A DNA stretch of 64,000 bases, taken from contig OY755240.1 in assembly GCA_963576725.1 (NCBI GenBank), positions 19,741,743 through 19,805,742 of the forward strand. Direction: 5' to 3'. Under the pieces are notes generated by a model. That model had not been told where the DNA came from and ran no database searches. It saw nothing but the letters and a program-made list of their open reading frames with translations. A program made the translations under genes and the position numbers. This stretch comes from Azorinus chamasolen (taxonomy: Eukaryota; Mollusca; Bivalvia; Cardiida; Solecurtidae). This document shows, piece after piece, positions 11,188-20,221 of this stretch. Within the stretch, counting starts at the first letter, position 1; each line of letters starts with the position of its first letter.

Positions 11188-11386
11188 TTAATGATATTAC
11201 AAACCATATTTTATATCTCAGAAATATCTATAAACGGTGTTGGGGTAAATATGAGATTTTCATGCCACTATTAACTATTAAGATCTGTTCAAAATGTTAT
11301 TCATGAAATGGTACGATCGGTAGTGGGGCGAATCGTATTGGAGCATCGCCATGGCTTGCTGATGTAACCATAGACTACATAGCTCA

Positions 11387-11612
11387 ACCCTTACTTCATG
11401 AATAATAATGCAATAAGTAATGACATCGTGCTTTATAAGGTATTATATAATTAATATTATGTTTTTATGGGCACGGAAAGTTTTGGCAATGCCAGACACT
11501 GTAGAATCATATTTATTTTATTTTTTATAAGCAAACAGAGCAGATTCTGATCAGACGGCTCCGTCCGATCTGAGTCTATTCTGTTTACAAAGCGTATTTA
11601 TGGAGTAAAGGG
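11387..11612. mobile_element. T1 MITE
   Basis: CCCTTACTTCATGAATA on the left, GGAGTAAAGGG + TTAA (11613-11616) on the right. Shortened hairpin CAGATTCTGATCAGACGGCT at 11530-11592. Confidence 0.7.
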
Positions 11613-11616
11613 TTAA

Positions 11617-12127
11617 GAAATCGTATGTAGGTATTGCAGGCGTGTCGTAGTTCATTGTTGTGTGACATATTGTTTGATTTGTACTACTCTAATCAGCTAG
11701 ATGCTTGTGGTATGTGACTGTGTAGGAATGAGCGTGCGCACCTGTTGATGAAGCGCTGTGGTATATCGCTGTTGTTCAAGACATTTCACACTTTCGTTCA
11801 TTTCCAGTTTTTGTTGCCGATCGAAATTCGCTATGTTTCGTACTTAATAATTATGTTTCTTACTTCATTAAGTTTCGTATTTTATTATGTTTTGTACTTT
11901 ACTTTATCTGTGAGTTGTTTTTGTCACAGATTCAGTGACTGTTATTTGGCGCCCAAACGTTTATATATTTTGTATAACTAATTGTGCGTGTGTATATTTA
12001 AGGGATTTCCTTTTGAACATGACCATGTACAACAAAAACCATGGCGGCAAATTTAAAAATAAAAATATCGCACAGGCTTATATGATTTTTTTTATTTGGA
12101 GTTATTTCATTACTACGACGATCTTTC
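11617..12127. other. Unannotated A+T-rich stretch
   Basis: No domain-bearing open frame, terminal repeat or RNA signature recognised. Confidence 0.4.
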
Positions 12128-12267
12128 ACAGACAGAGACAGAGTTACAGAGAGACAGAGACAGAGAGACAGAGACAGAGACAGATAGACGGAGAGACAGA
12201 CAGACATACAGACAGACAGAGACAGAGAGGCAGAGTAACCGAGACAGACAGAAACAGAGAGAGAGCC

Positions 12268-12315
<48 letters not shown>

Positions 12316-12386
12316 AGAGATAGATAGAGACAGAGAGAGAGACAGAGAGAGAGACAGAGACAGGGACAGAGAGATACAGAGAGACC

Positions 12387-12422
<36 letters not shown>

Positions 12423-12472
12423 CAGAGAGAGAGACAGAGAGAGACAGACAAACATACAGACATATAGACAGA
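12128..12472. repeat. GACA/GA microsatellite
   Basis: Long purine-rich (GACA, GATA, GA) run. It produces artificial Ser/Leu-rich frames on the complementary strand that should not be annotated as proteins. Confidence 0.9.
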
Positions 12473-12735
12473 CAGACAGCCAGACAGCCAGAGAGGCTCA
12501 GTGTCTCGTCCCAATCTAAATTTATCGCAAATGAGTCAGATCGTGCTTGCAAGGGTTTTTTGGTAAAACAGCAGTGTATATAGTAAGGGAGATAACTAGG
12601 CAAGCCCAAAAAGGTAAGTGGTCAAACAGTTATCGGACTTTACTGCACGAAGCCGCATCTTGACCAGACGGCTGCTATTTTATAGAACAAATTACGATCA
12701 ACATCAAAATGTTGCAACCATTTGTAATGTAATTT

Positions 12736-12972
12736 AGCCCTTTTTTTGATGGATATTCATGTAAGAAATAATGGCACCATTAGATTGGTTATAAAAGCAC
12801 ATATACACGGGACATTTTGGCTATGGCAGAAACTGCAAACATCACATATGCATTATATCATAAGCAAACAGAGCAGACCCTGATCAGACGGCTCCTACAG
12901 GAGCCGTCTGATCTCGGTCTACTCTGTTTGCAAAGCGCGGCGCAGAAAGACGTATTTACGGAGTAGAGGGTC
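12736..12972. mobile_element. T1 MITE, diverged ends
   Basis: Carries the T1 internal words (GATATTCATGTAAGAAATAA, CATTTTGGCTATGGCAGAAA) and a clean hairpin CAGACCCTGATCAGACGGCT with tip CTCCTACAGGAG (12865-12931). Flanking TTAA lost. Confidence 0.75.
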
Positions 12973-13459
12973 AATTCACTTACTTTACAGTTTGTAAAAG
13001 TTTCATAATATTTACATTACATGTATTAATAAGTCTCAACTAACAATCGAATATAATTACTGAGGGAAAACGTAAAAAGATGAAAAAAATACCCAGACCA
13101 AAAACTGATAAAGAGGGTCAGAATTAAAATCTTGTTTTTAAAACAATAACACCTAAAATAAGAAAAAAGGCAGAAACCAAAAACAAAACAAAAAACCAAA
13201 ACACAAACAAACACACAATGAAAATACACCCCCCCCCTTAATCTGCTGAATCATTAAAGCAGACTCGTCCCTTCCCGAATATTTTTAAACAAAAAGCTGT
13301 ATTAAGATGTATTACTGGAGAATATCATTCTTATGACAAACAGGCCACCAGGAGCTCTTTGATCTGGATCTACACTGTTTTCAAAGGTCTTATATACTCG
13401 GTTCACGTATATTCAAGTGGTGATTAGAGGATGTCATACAAATTACAATGCATCCTGCC
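12973..13459. other. Mostly unannotated; T1 arm at 13346-13387
   Basis: Only a single T1 arm (AGGAGCTCTTTGATCTGGAT) is recognisable; the rest is A-rich without signals. Confidence 0.4.
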
Positions 13460-13463
13460 TTAA

Positions 13464-13670
13464 CCCTTTCCCTGATGAATATTCATGTAGGAAATAATAA
13501 CGTCATGAATATTAATAAGAATATTTTTTATAATGGTATATGAACACAGGGCATTTGGCCCAGACAGAAGCTGTAGAATTAGATCTATATTACACTTTAA
13601 GCAGACAGAGCAGTCCTGATCAGACGGCTCCTGTGGGATGCGTCAAAATGCGCTTACATAAGGGAAAGGT
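13464..13670. mobile_element. T1 MITE
   Basis: TTAA 13460-13463, left end CCCTTTCCCTGATGAATATT, right end TAAGGGAAAGGTTTTAA. The right arm of the hairpin is truncated. Confidence 0.75.
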
Positions 13671-13729
13671 TTTAAGCGGCCATCAAATAGAGGTCTAATT
13701 ATGAGTCTTTAAGGCAGTAGGTAGCTTAA

Positions 13730-13971
13730 CCCGTCGCTTGCTATTCGCGTCAATATACCTACCTGTAAATAGTGAAGACCCAGATGAGACAGCTCCTGTA
13801 GGAGCTGTCTCATCAGGGTCTGCACTATTTACAATTTGATTGTGCAACCAATGCACTCCACAGCAGTGATTGCACAGCGAAATACTTGTACACAGTGAAG
13901 ATATATGCACTTATGCAACAGGGCATGGGTAAAGAAGGAGAAATGTATTTTAAAATTCAGCAAGCGAAGGG
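13730..13971. mobile_element. T5 MITE (242 bp) nested in a TA-type element
   Basis: TTAA at 13726-13729 and 13972-13975. Ends CCCGTCGCTTGCT / AGCAAGCGAAGGG. Near-perfect hairpin CCCAGATGAGACAGCTCCTG. The outer sequence (GGCAGTAGGTAGC | ATCAGATC ... GCATTAAGCAACTACCTGC) belongs to a P4-like element at about 13690-14090. Confidence 0.85.
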
Positions 13972-14105
13972 TTAAATCAGATCAAAGTTAATTAAGTTCC
14001 TACTATTGTTGCCCTGCATTAAGCAACTACCTGCTTTATAAGGCTCAAATGTTCAATAAATTAGTGGCCACTTAGAACAGATTCTGCAGTAGATATTTCA
14101 TTTAA

Positions 14106-14336
14106 CCCTTTCCCTGTTCTGTATTGAGGCTAAATATCAACACCTGCTGAATATCCACTAACAAAATAGTTATAAAGAAATACATTTTAGACATTTTAGA
14201 AAGCAAAACATCAGATCTATCAAATTCTATAAGCAAACAGAGCAGACCCTGATCAGACGGCTCCTCTAGGAACCGTCTGATCTGGGTCTACTCTGTTTGC
14301 AAATGCGTGAAAAACACGTTTATATGATGGAAAGGG
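14106..14336. mobile_element. T1 MITE
   Basis: TTAA 14102-14105 and 14337-14340. Ends CCCTTTCCCTGTTC / ATGATGGAAAGGG. Full hairpin CAGACCCTGATCAGACGGCT at about 14234-14300. Confidence 0.85.
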
Positions 14337-14340
14337 TTAA

Positions 14341-14561
14341 TCCTTTCATTCAAATAAACGCTTTTTCACGAATTTGCAGAGTAGATCCAGAGGAGACGTC
14401 TGATCAGGGTCTGCTCTGTTTGTTAATGGAATTGGGTAGTTCTGTTTCTTTACTTTCTACATGTATAATGTTCCCCACCTTCCATATTTCATTATAAATG
14501 TTTAGTTTATGAATATTCAGTAGGTATAGAAGTTTTCAATAAACATAGAACAGGGAAAGGG
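14341..14561. mobile_element. T1 MITE, abutting the previous copy
   Basis: Starts at the same TTAA (14337-14340) that ends the previous T1 and finishes GAACAGGGAAAGGG + TTAA 14562-14565. Two copies share one central TTAA. Of 14566-14850 I see nothing. Confidence 0.8.
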
Positions 14562-14850
14562 TTAATGTCGTGTCCTTCCCTTCTGGCTATGCACAGACTA
14601 AGAAGATTTGCTGGTAAGACATATTCAACATTTCTACATGTACCATGCCTCTTGATTGCAAAAATAAGGAAACACTTTCCATTATTAACTTTAATTTTAA
14701 AACAAAACCCGTACGTCCAAGAGTGATTGAGAAAAGAGATTGCATACAAAACGAATAATATTTTAACCCTTATACTACTGTAAAAAAGATGACCGCTACT
14801 ATTTTTATTTACTTTCAATTCGTTAAAACGTTTGATAAACTACTGACCTA

Positions 14851-14932
14851 GTGTCAACCAGCTTGGATCCTGATGAGACGTCGAGTTACGCCGAGTTACT
14901 CGGCATCTCATCAGTATCCAAGCTGTTTGCTA
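14851..14932. mobile_element. T4 hairpin
   Basis: CAGCTTGGATCCTGATGAGA pairs with TCTCATCAGTATCCAAGCTG; the loop GCCGAGTTACTCGGC has an extra partial copy. Confidence 0.65.
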
Positions 14933-14955
14933 ATGCTGGTCAAGCGAATTGTTAA

Positions 14956-15203
14956 CCCATTACTCCATAAATACTCCTGTCTATGCCTTTGCAAACAAAG
15001 TAGACCCAGATCAGACGGCTCATATAGGAGCCATCTACCCAGGGTCTGCTCTCTTTGCTTACGGAATAACATAGATATACATCCACTGTTTATGCTAGAA
15101 TCAAAAGTGTTCATGTTCTTATGCTATAATAAATGTTAAGGTAATTGAAATTCGTACAATGTACATACATTAATTATTTCATGAATATTCATGGAGTAAA
15201 GGG
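14956..15203. mobile_element. T1 MITE, TTAA-flanked
   Basis: TTAA 14952-14955 and 15204-15207. Ends CCCATTACTCCATAAA / ATGGAGTAAAGGG. Hairpin at about 14992-15060. Confidence 0.8.
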
Positions 15204-15335
15204 TTAATGTATATGTTAATTGTATATATTGAACAGAGTTGATAAGCACTAAGTAGAATTTCAACCACTAAACCGCAGTAAATTTCTGCTTTTTTTTATC
15301 CAGTGCTTTCAAAACATTTGAGAAAATACATCAGG

Positions 15336-15403
15336 GTGTCAAACAGCCTTGATCTTGATGAGATGCCGAGTAACTCGGCCTCGTATCTGGCTGCAAGTTG
15401 TTT
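15336..15403. mobile_element. T4 hairpin fragment
   Basis: GTGTCAAACAGCCTTGATCT with the loop GATGCCGAGTAACTCGG; the right arm is diverged. Confidence 0.5.
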
Positions 15404-15488
15404 ACAAATGGAAATGAGGTAGCGTATAGCGGGATATTTATTAAAACAAGCAATGTTATAGAATTTAATACATAGAATACATATAATA

Positions 15489-15807
15489 CAGAAGAACTTC
15501 GATATCTCGAATTCGGATAACACGAACTTCGGGATAACTCGAACTAAAAGTTCGGTCCTTCCAAAATCTTACAATGCAGAATTGCTCTAAATGTATCGCT
15601 ACAGATATCTAGAAACACAAGTTGCAGCTTTATACAGGTCTAAAGTAATGCTGAAAGCTCCTGTAGGAGCTTTCAGCATTACTTTAGACCTGTATTAAGC
15701 TGTGGTCTTGACAAATCGTTCAGATGAGAAATCGGATGACTCGAACATCTGTTATCTCGAACTAATTTGTACGGTCCCCTGAAGTTCGACTTATCGAAGT
15801 TCATCTG
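15489..15807. mobile_element. P2 MITE, TA-flanked, near-intact hairpin
   Basis: TA at 15487-15488 and 15808-15809. The centre AATGCTGAAAGCTCCTGTAG folds on its complement over about 36 bp per arm. Confidence 0.85.
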
Positions 15808-15876
15808 TATTTGAAAGACATTATAGGTATAGCTCCGCCCACGTAGAAAATCAATTTAACCCATTAACTTGATTAA

Positions 15877-16021
15877 CCCATTCCCTTATATTGATGTCTT
15901 TAGACGCCTTTGTAAAAGTCACTTTCTGAATTCTGAAATTTTCCTTTTCTCTAGTAAATGCTCCTTTTCGGTAGATTTATTCAAAGAGATAGGATCTAAA
16001 AATAGCCCATCAGGGAATTGG
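15877..16021. mobile_element. T2 MITE, hairpin deleted
   Basis: TTAA 15873-15876 and 16022-16025; left end CCCATTCCCTTATATTGATG, internal CCTTTTCTCTAGTAAATGCT, right end CAGGGAATTG. The CATTGTGATAAATAG palindrome is missing. Confidence 0.75.
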
Positions 16022-16089
16022 TTAAGTATCATAAAATCTGTAGTAGACTCATCCAAATCAGAGTTTGGAATCCACCCATTTGTCATACC

Positions 16090-16251
16090 GGGTATTAGAG
16101 GGGAGGGTGCATCGCAAACAAAGACTATACTGGCATCATTCCTAACAATGTGGGACATGAGTCACTAATGTTCTTTTCAAACAGTGTAGATCCAGATGAG
16201 AGGGTCTGCACTGTTTGTCATGTTACACTTTTCGGATTATCAGTATTCAGA
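16090..16251. mobile_element. T6 fragment
   Basis: GACATGAGTCACTAATG and a shortened hairpin GTAGATCCAGATGAGAGGG at 16178-16220. The neighbouring T2 begins at its TTAA. Confidence 0.6.
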
Positions 16252-16255
16252 TTAA

Positions 16256-16475
16256 CCCTTTCCCCCATAAACACGCCTTTATACGCCTCTGTAATAACCA
16301 TTTCTTGAATCCATTGTGATAAATAGAGCATTTGCTCCTATAGGAGCAAATGCTCTTTTTATCACAATGGTTTCAAACTACAAAATTCCAAATGTTTCCT
16401 TTTCTATAGTTAATGCTCCTTTTCGGTAGATTCATTCAAAGAGGTTGGGTCTAAAATAGTCTCGGAAGGAATGGA
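16256..16475. mobile_element. T2 MITE (220 bp)
   Basis: TTAA on both sides (16252-16255, 16476-16479). Hairpin CATTGTGATAAATAGAGCAT with tip GCTCCTATAGGAGC. Right end GGAAGGAATGGA. Confidence 0.85.
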
Positions 16476-16617
16476 TTAACTAAAGCGTCCACTAAGAATG
16501 AAATGGTATTATTATTTTTGAATGACATACAATGCAAACTCTGATCAGAGGACTCCAATAAGAGGTTCAACAGTTTGTAAATACCAGCATATATGTATCA
16601 CATATTCAAAGGTTTAA

Positions 16618-16866
16618 CCGTAACAGTGCAGGGCATGAGTCACTAATGTTCTTTTCAAACAGTGTAGACCCAGATGAGAGGGTCTGCACTGTTTGTCATG
16701 TTACACTTCTTTAAAAAAAACCCTAAATATTCACAGTAAGCTTGACCTGTTTGAATTTTGGAATAGTCCATTTGAAAATTGAGCGTCAATGGAATCAGCA
16801 AATAGTGTTGACCCTGACCAGAGGGTTCCTCCGAGAGCCCTCTGGTCTGGGCCAAGACTGTTTGCT
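16618..16866. mobile_element. T6 MITE and a second hairpin
   Basis: A T6 copy with shortened hairpin (16658-16700), then an unrelated-end palindrome AGTGTTGACCCTGACCAGAG ... CTCTGGTCTGGGCCAAGACT at 16796-16866. Confidence 0.6.
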
Positions 16867-17261
16867 GCCGTTTGCATTAAGCAGCCACCTGCCTAAGAGT
16901 GTCTAAATTATTCATGACTGAAGTCTCGAAGTATCGAGTTTTTACTGTACATATGTATACACAAGATAGTACATACTTATAGTGTAAGAAATAAAACTTG
17001 CATGAATTAACAAGATTATAAGTACTGAATATAGTTCTCGTTATCACAGTAAGCATTTGAGATGAGTACAAAAGCAATGCATTAAATACATGAACCTTTC
17101 TACGTTCAAGCGTTCCAGTAATTAGTCTGATTTCACAAAGCTGCTTGATTTGAAATGTCTTTATTTCGCTATCTAAGACCTTAATTGCATCTGCAAACAG
17201 TTTGGATCCTGATGAGACGACGAGCCCCTCGGCGTGTCACCAGGACGCAAGCTGATTTGCA
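16867..17261. mobile_element. TA-type right end, unannotated gap, T4 hairpin
   Basis: 16874-16950 is the right third of a TA element (GCATTAAGCAGCCACCTGCC ... GTTTTTACTGTA). 17193-17261 is a diverged T4 hairpin. Nothing recognised between. Confidence 0.5.
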
Positions 17262-17367
17262 CACGATGAACAGGTTCTCAAAAGCTTTATTGAATCGGAA
17301 ATAATCAGAACCTAGTTCGGACAGACATTACATTTTAGTGAAATACGTGGTACATGTACGTCCTTAA

Positions 17368-17588
17368 CCCATTACCTCATAGGCTATTTTTAGACCCAAC
17401 CTCTTTGAATAAACCTACCGAAAAGGAGCATTAAATAAAGAAAAAGAATATTTTGGAATTTTGTAGTTTGAAACCATTGTGATAAATAGAGCATTTGCTC
17501 CTATATGAGCAAATGCTCTATTTATCACAATGGTTTCACAAAGTGACTTTTACAGAGTCTTCAAACGTCGTCAATATGAGGGAATGGG
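17368..17588. mobile_element. T2 MITE (221 bp), reverse orientation
   Basis: TTAA 17364-17367 and 17589-17592. Ends CCCATTACCTCATAGG / ATGAGGGAATGGG. Near-perfect hairpin with tip GCTCCTATATGAGC. Confidence 0.9.
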
Positions 17589-17592
17589 TTAA

Positions 17593-18186
17593 TTTGACGT
17601 CTAGATTTTTTTCAATGTAACGTCTGTCCTTGAAAATGACGTCTATTTGTATTTAGCGTAGCGACTAGCAAAGCAATTTTAACTTCTATATCTACAGCGT
17701 CAGTTCAGAAATACAGGAATATTTCGAATAATCGAATATTCGAATAATCAAAATATTAGTATAGAAGAATTTAAACACCTTTAAGCAAGTGAATGTTTAA
17801 TGCAAGGTGCATGTCTCTTTCACATTGCATTAAAATCAACTTGCCATAAAGATCAATGTTTCCTATCTAGGTCCAGTTGAAAAAACCCAACCCGCTTCCG
17901 TGCATTAAATGCAAAATGACAATCGTATATCTGAACAGATTAAAATACAGTGACATATAAAATACAAAATAATATTTAACATGATACTTAACAGTTAATA
18001 CTATACGCAGAATAACAAACAGTTAAACTATAAATAAACAAAACAAGAATACATAACACTAAACCATTTAAATCACATACTCCTCAAAGTAAAGATTTAA
18101 AACCCTTTTATTTTTATGGTGGATGGGTTCTGCGAAAGACATAATATCATTATGACAACCTTTGACATTGATTCATCGATTAGTAT
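17593..18186. other. Unannotated, with P3 debris at 17755-17850
   Basis: The P3 words AGTATAGAAGAATTTAAACA and TTTAATGCAAGGTG are recognisable; otherwise no gene or repeat signal seen. Confidence 0.4.
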
Positions 18187-18259
18187 AGTCCGCAGTGTAG
18201 ATCCTGATCACAGGACTTCTTCATAAGGAGCCATCAGATCCGGGTCTACATTGTTTGCC
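18187..18259. mobile_element. Diverged T1/T6 hairpin
   Basis: GCAGTGTAGATCCTGATCAC against GATCCGGGTCTACATTG; no ends found. Confidence 0.5.
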
Positions 18260-18381
18260 GATGTCCCATGTATGCGTTCACATGTTATAATTGGTTTAAC
18301 ACAAAACTTGAAACAGAAATTGGAAACAGGTGATAATAACTCTTTACTCCAGGGGTATTCATGGCAGACTCTACCCATTAA

Positions 18382-18623
18382 CCCTTTCCCTCATATAAAC
18401 GTGTTTTCACGCATTTGCAAACAGAGTAGACCCAGATCAGACGGCTCTTAGAGGAGCCATCTGATCAGGGTCTGCTCTGTTTGCTATTGGAATATGATAG
18501 ATCTGTTTCTTTACTTTCTAAAATGGCTACAATGTTCCACCTTCCGTATTTCATTATAACTATCTTGCTCATGAATATTCAGTGGGTATTGAAATTTGGA
18601 ATAAACATTGAACAGGGAAAGGG
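18382..18623. mobile_element. T1 MITE (242 bp), well preserved
   Basis: TTAA 18378-18381 and 18624-18627. Ends CCCTTTCCCTCATATAAACG / GAACAGGGAAAGGG. Hairpin GTAGACCCAGATCAGACGGC at 18420-18484. Same length and internal sequence as the copy at 23963. Confidence 0.9.
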
Positions 18624-18636
18624 TTAAGAACATGAA

Positions 18637-18867
18637 TTACCCCATTCCATCCTAGACTTCTTTTAGACCCAACCTCTCTGAGTAAATATACGGAAAGGGA
18701 GCATTTACTAGAAAAAAATATATATTATTAAGAATTATACAGTTTTGAAACCAATGTGATAAGTAGAGCATTGCTCCTGTGGAAACAATGCTTTATTTAT
18801 CAGAATGGTTTCAAAATTATTTTTTTACATATGCGTCAAAATGCGTCAGTAGGATGGAATGGGTGAA
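18637..18867. mobile_element. T2-related MITE
   Basis: CCCCATTCCATCCTAGAC ... AGGATGGAATGGGT with a diverged GATAAGTAGAGCATTGCTCC hairpin; no clean TTAA. Confidence 0.7.
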
Positions 18868-18950
18868 CTGAATAACATTATAGTGGTATGTAAAACCAAA
18901 TACAGTGTAGATCTACATACTTTTGTCAAACAATACATAATCAGGGTCCA

Positions 18951-19122
18951 TGCTTATAAAAACTTTTAGTTGAGCCTGAGTTCGTTCTCAAGTTTTTGAT
19001 TGGTCAGATTTGAGCCTTTGGCTCAAATCTGACCAATCAAAAGCTTGAGAACTCAAATCTGACCAATCAAATGCTTGAGAACGAACCCAGACTCAACTAA
19101 AAAGCTTTATAAGCATGGACCC
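18951..19122. mobile_element. Foldback element
   Basis: Arms of about 70 bp (GCTTATAAAAACTTTTAGTT ... AACTAAAAAGCTTTATAAGC) containing the word TTGATTGGTCAGATTTGAG, plus a duplicated right segment. A relative with the same words lies at 28270-28470. Confidence 0.7.
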
Positions 19123-19202
19123 TGGTCTGCTGCGCTGTCTTGCAGAATAACATTGATTAGTTTATACAGTTTCATATATGGTCAAAACTTTCTGTGCTCA
19201 TA

Positions 19203-19444
19203 CATGCCATTCGGCGCCAAGTTTCTAATTGTCGTCTGCGGTCCAATTTTGTTAAATCATATGGTAAAATAAGGAAATGAGAAACATAAATGCAAATTTC
19301 AAAGGAATAAAGCACATATATAGAAATAGAGTTGAGACAAAAAGCGGAGTCCCTGATCAGATGCCGCCTTGAAAAAGGGAGCGTCTGATCTGGGACTGCA
19401 CTATTTGTCGTGGTGCATTTTTGCGACATTGGTGATGAAAGGTA
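19203..19444. mobile_element. T3 MITE, ends decayed
   Basis: GGCGCCAAGTTTCTAATTGT on the left, hairpin CAGATGCCGCC near 19355, GGTGATGAAAGG on the right. Confidence 0.7.
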
Positions 19445-19452
19445 ATGTTTAA

Positions 19453-19672
19453 CCAATTCCCTCATATTGACGACTTTTGACAAGTCTGTAAAAGTCACTT
19501 TGTGAAACCATTGTGATAAATAGAGCATTTCTCTTATAGGAGCAAATGCTCTATTTATCACAATGGTTTCAAACTACAAATTACTAAAATTTTCTTTTTC
19601 TCTAGTTAATGCTCCTTTTCGGTAGATTTATTCAAAGAGGCTGTATCTAAAAATAGCCTATGAGGTAATGGG
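19453..19672. mobile_element. T2 MITE (220 bp)
   Basis: TTAA 19449-19452 on the left, TTAG on the right. Hairpin CATTGTGATAAATAGAGCAT pairs around 19537. Confidence 0.85.
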
Positions 19673-19887
19673 TTAGCATGCATATTCATCAGGTAAAGTT
19701 GTAACACAAACCGGTTATACATCTCTTTTACCAGTTAGATAATATTATTGCACATATTATTACCCAGACATAAAATCGTAGTAAAAATGATTCATTTATT
19801 TTCCAGTCTCATCTGGCTCCAAACGCTTTGCAGGTGCGCGCGAGATCGCAGTTAGCATAGAATGGTTAAACCCCATACTGTTACCGG

Positions 19888-19962
19888 GTGTCAAACAGCT
19901 TGGATCCAGATCCAGATGAGATGCCGAGTTACTCGGCGTCTCATCTGGATCCTAGCTGTTTG
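19888..19962. mobile_element. T4 hairpin
   Basis: CAGCTTGGATCCAGATCCAG (with a duplicated CAGATC) pairs with CATCTGGATCCTAGCTG. Confidence 0.65.
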
Positions 19963-19984
19963 AAATTGTAGGCCAGGTCGTAAT

Positions 19985-20196
19985 CAGGGCCTACTGACGC
20001 CTTTTGGTGCCTTTGTAAAATTCACATTTTGAAACCATTGATAAATAGAGCATTTGCTCCATAGGAGCAAATGCTCTATTGATCACTGTGGTTTCAAAAC
20101 TACACACTTCTAAAAGTTTCATTTTTTCTAGTTAATGCTCCTTTTCGGTAGATTTATCCAAATAGGCTGGGTCTAAAAATAGCCTATGAGGGTTTA
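19985..20196. mobile_element. T2 MITE beside the last protease exon
   Basis: Internal T2 sequence with hairpin GAGCATTTGCTCC; decayed ends. It starts about 25 bp beyond the stop at 20222 of the - strand gene, so it would be 3' UTR or intron. Confidence 0.75.
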
Positions 20197-20221
20197 GGGT
20201 TGATATAGTGTAAGAAACCGG

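Noticed and set aside
11300..11400. Short + strand peptide NGTIGSGANRIGASPWLADV resembling a protease N-terminus
   Set aside because: Only about 30 residues, no flanking protease exons on that strand and no clear acceptor; likely chance.
11998..12609. Ser/Leu-rich open frames on the - strand
   Set aside because: They are translations of the GACA/GA microsatellite; several overlapping frames are open at once with no domain.
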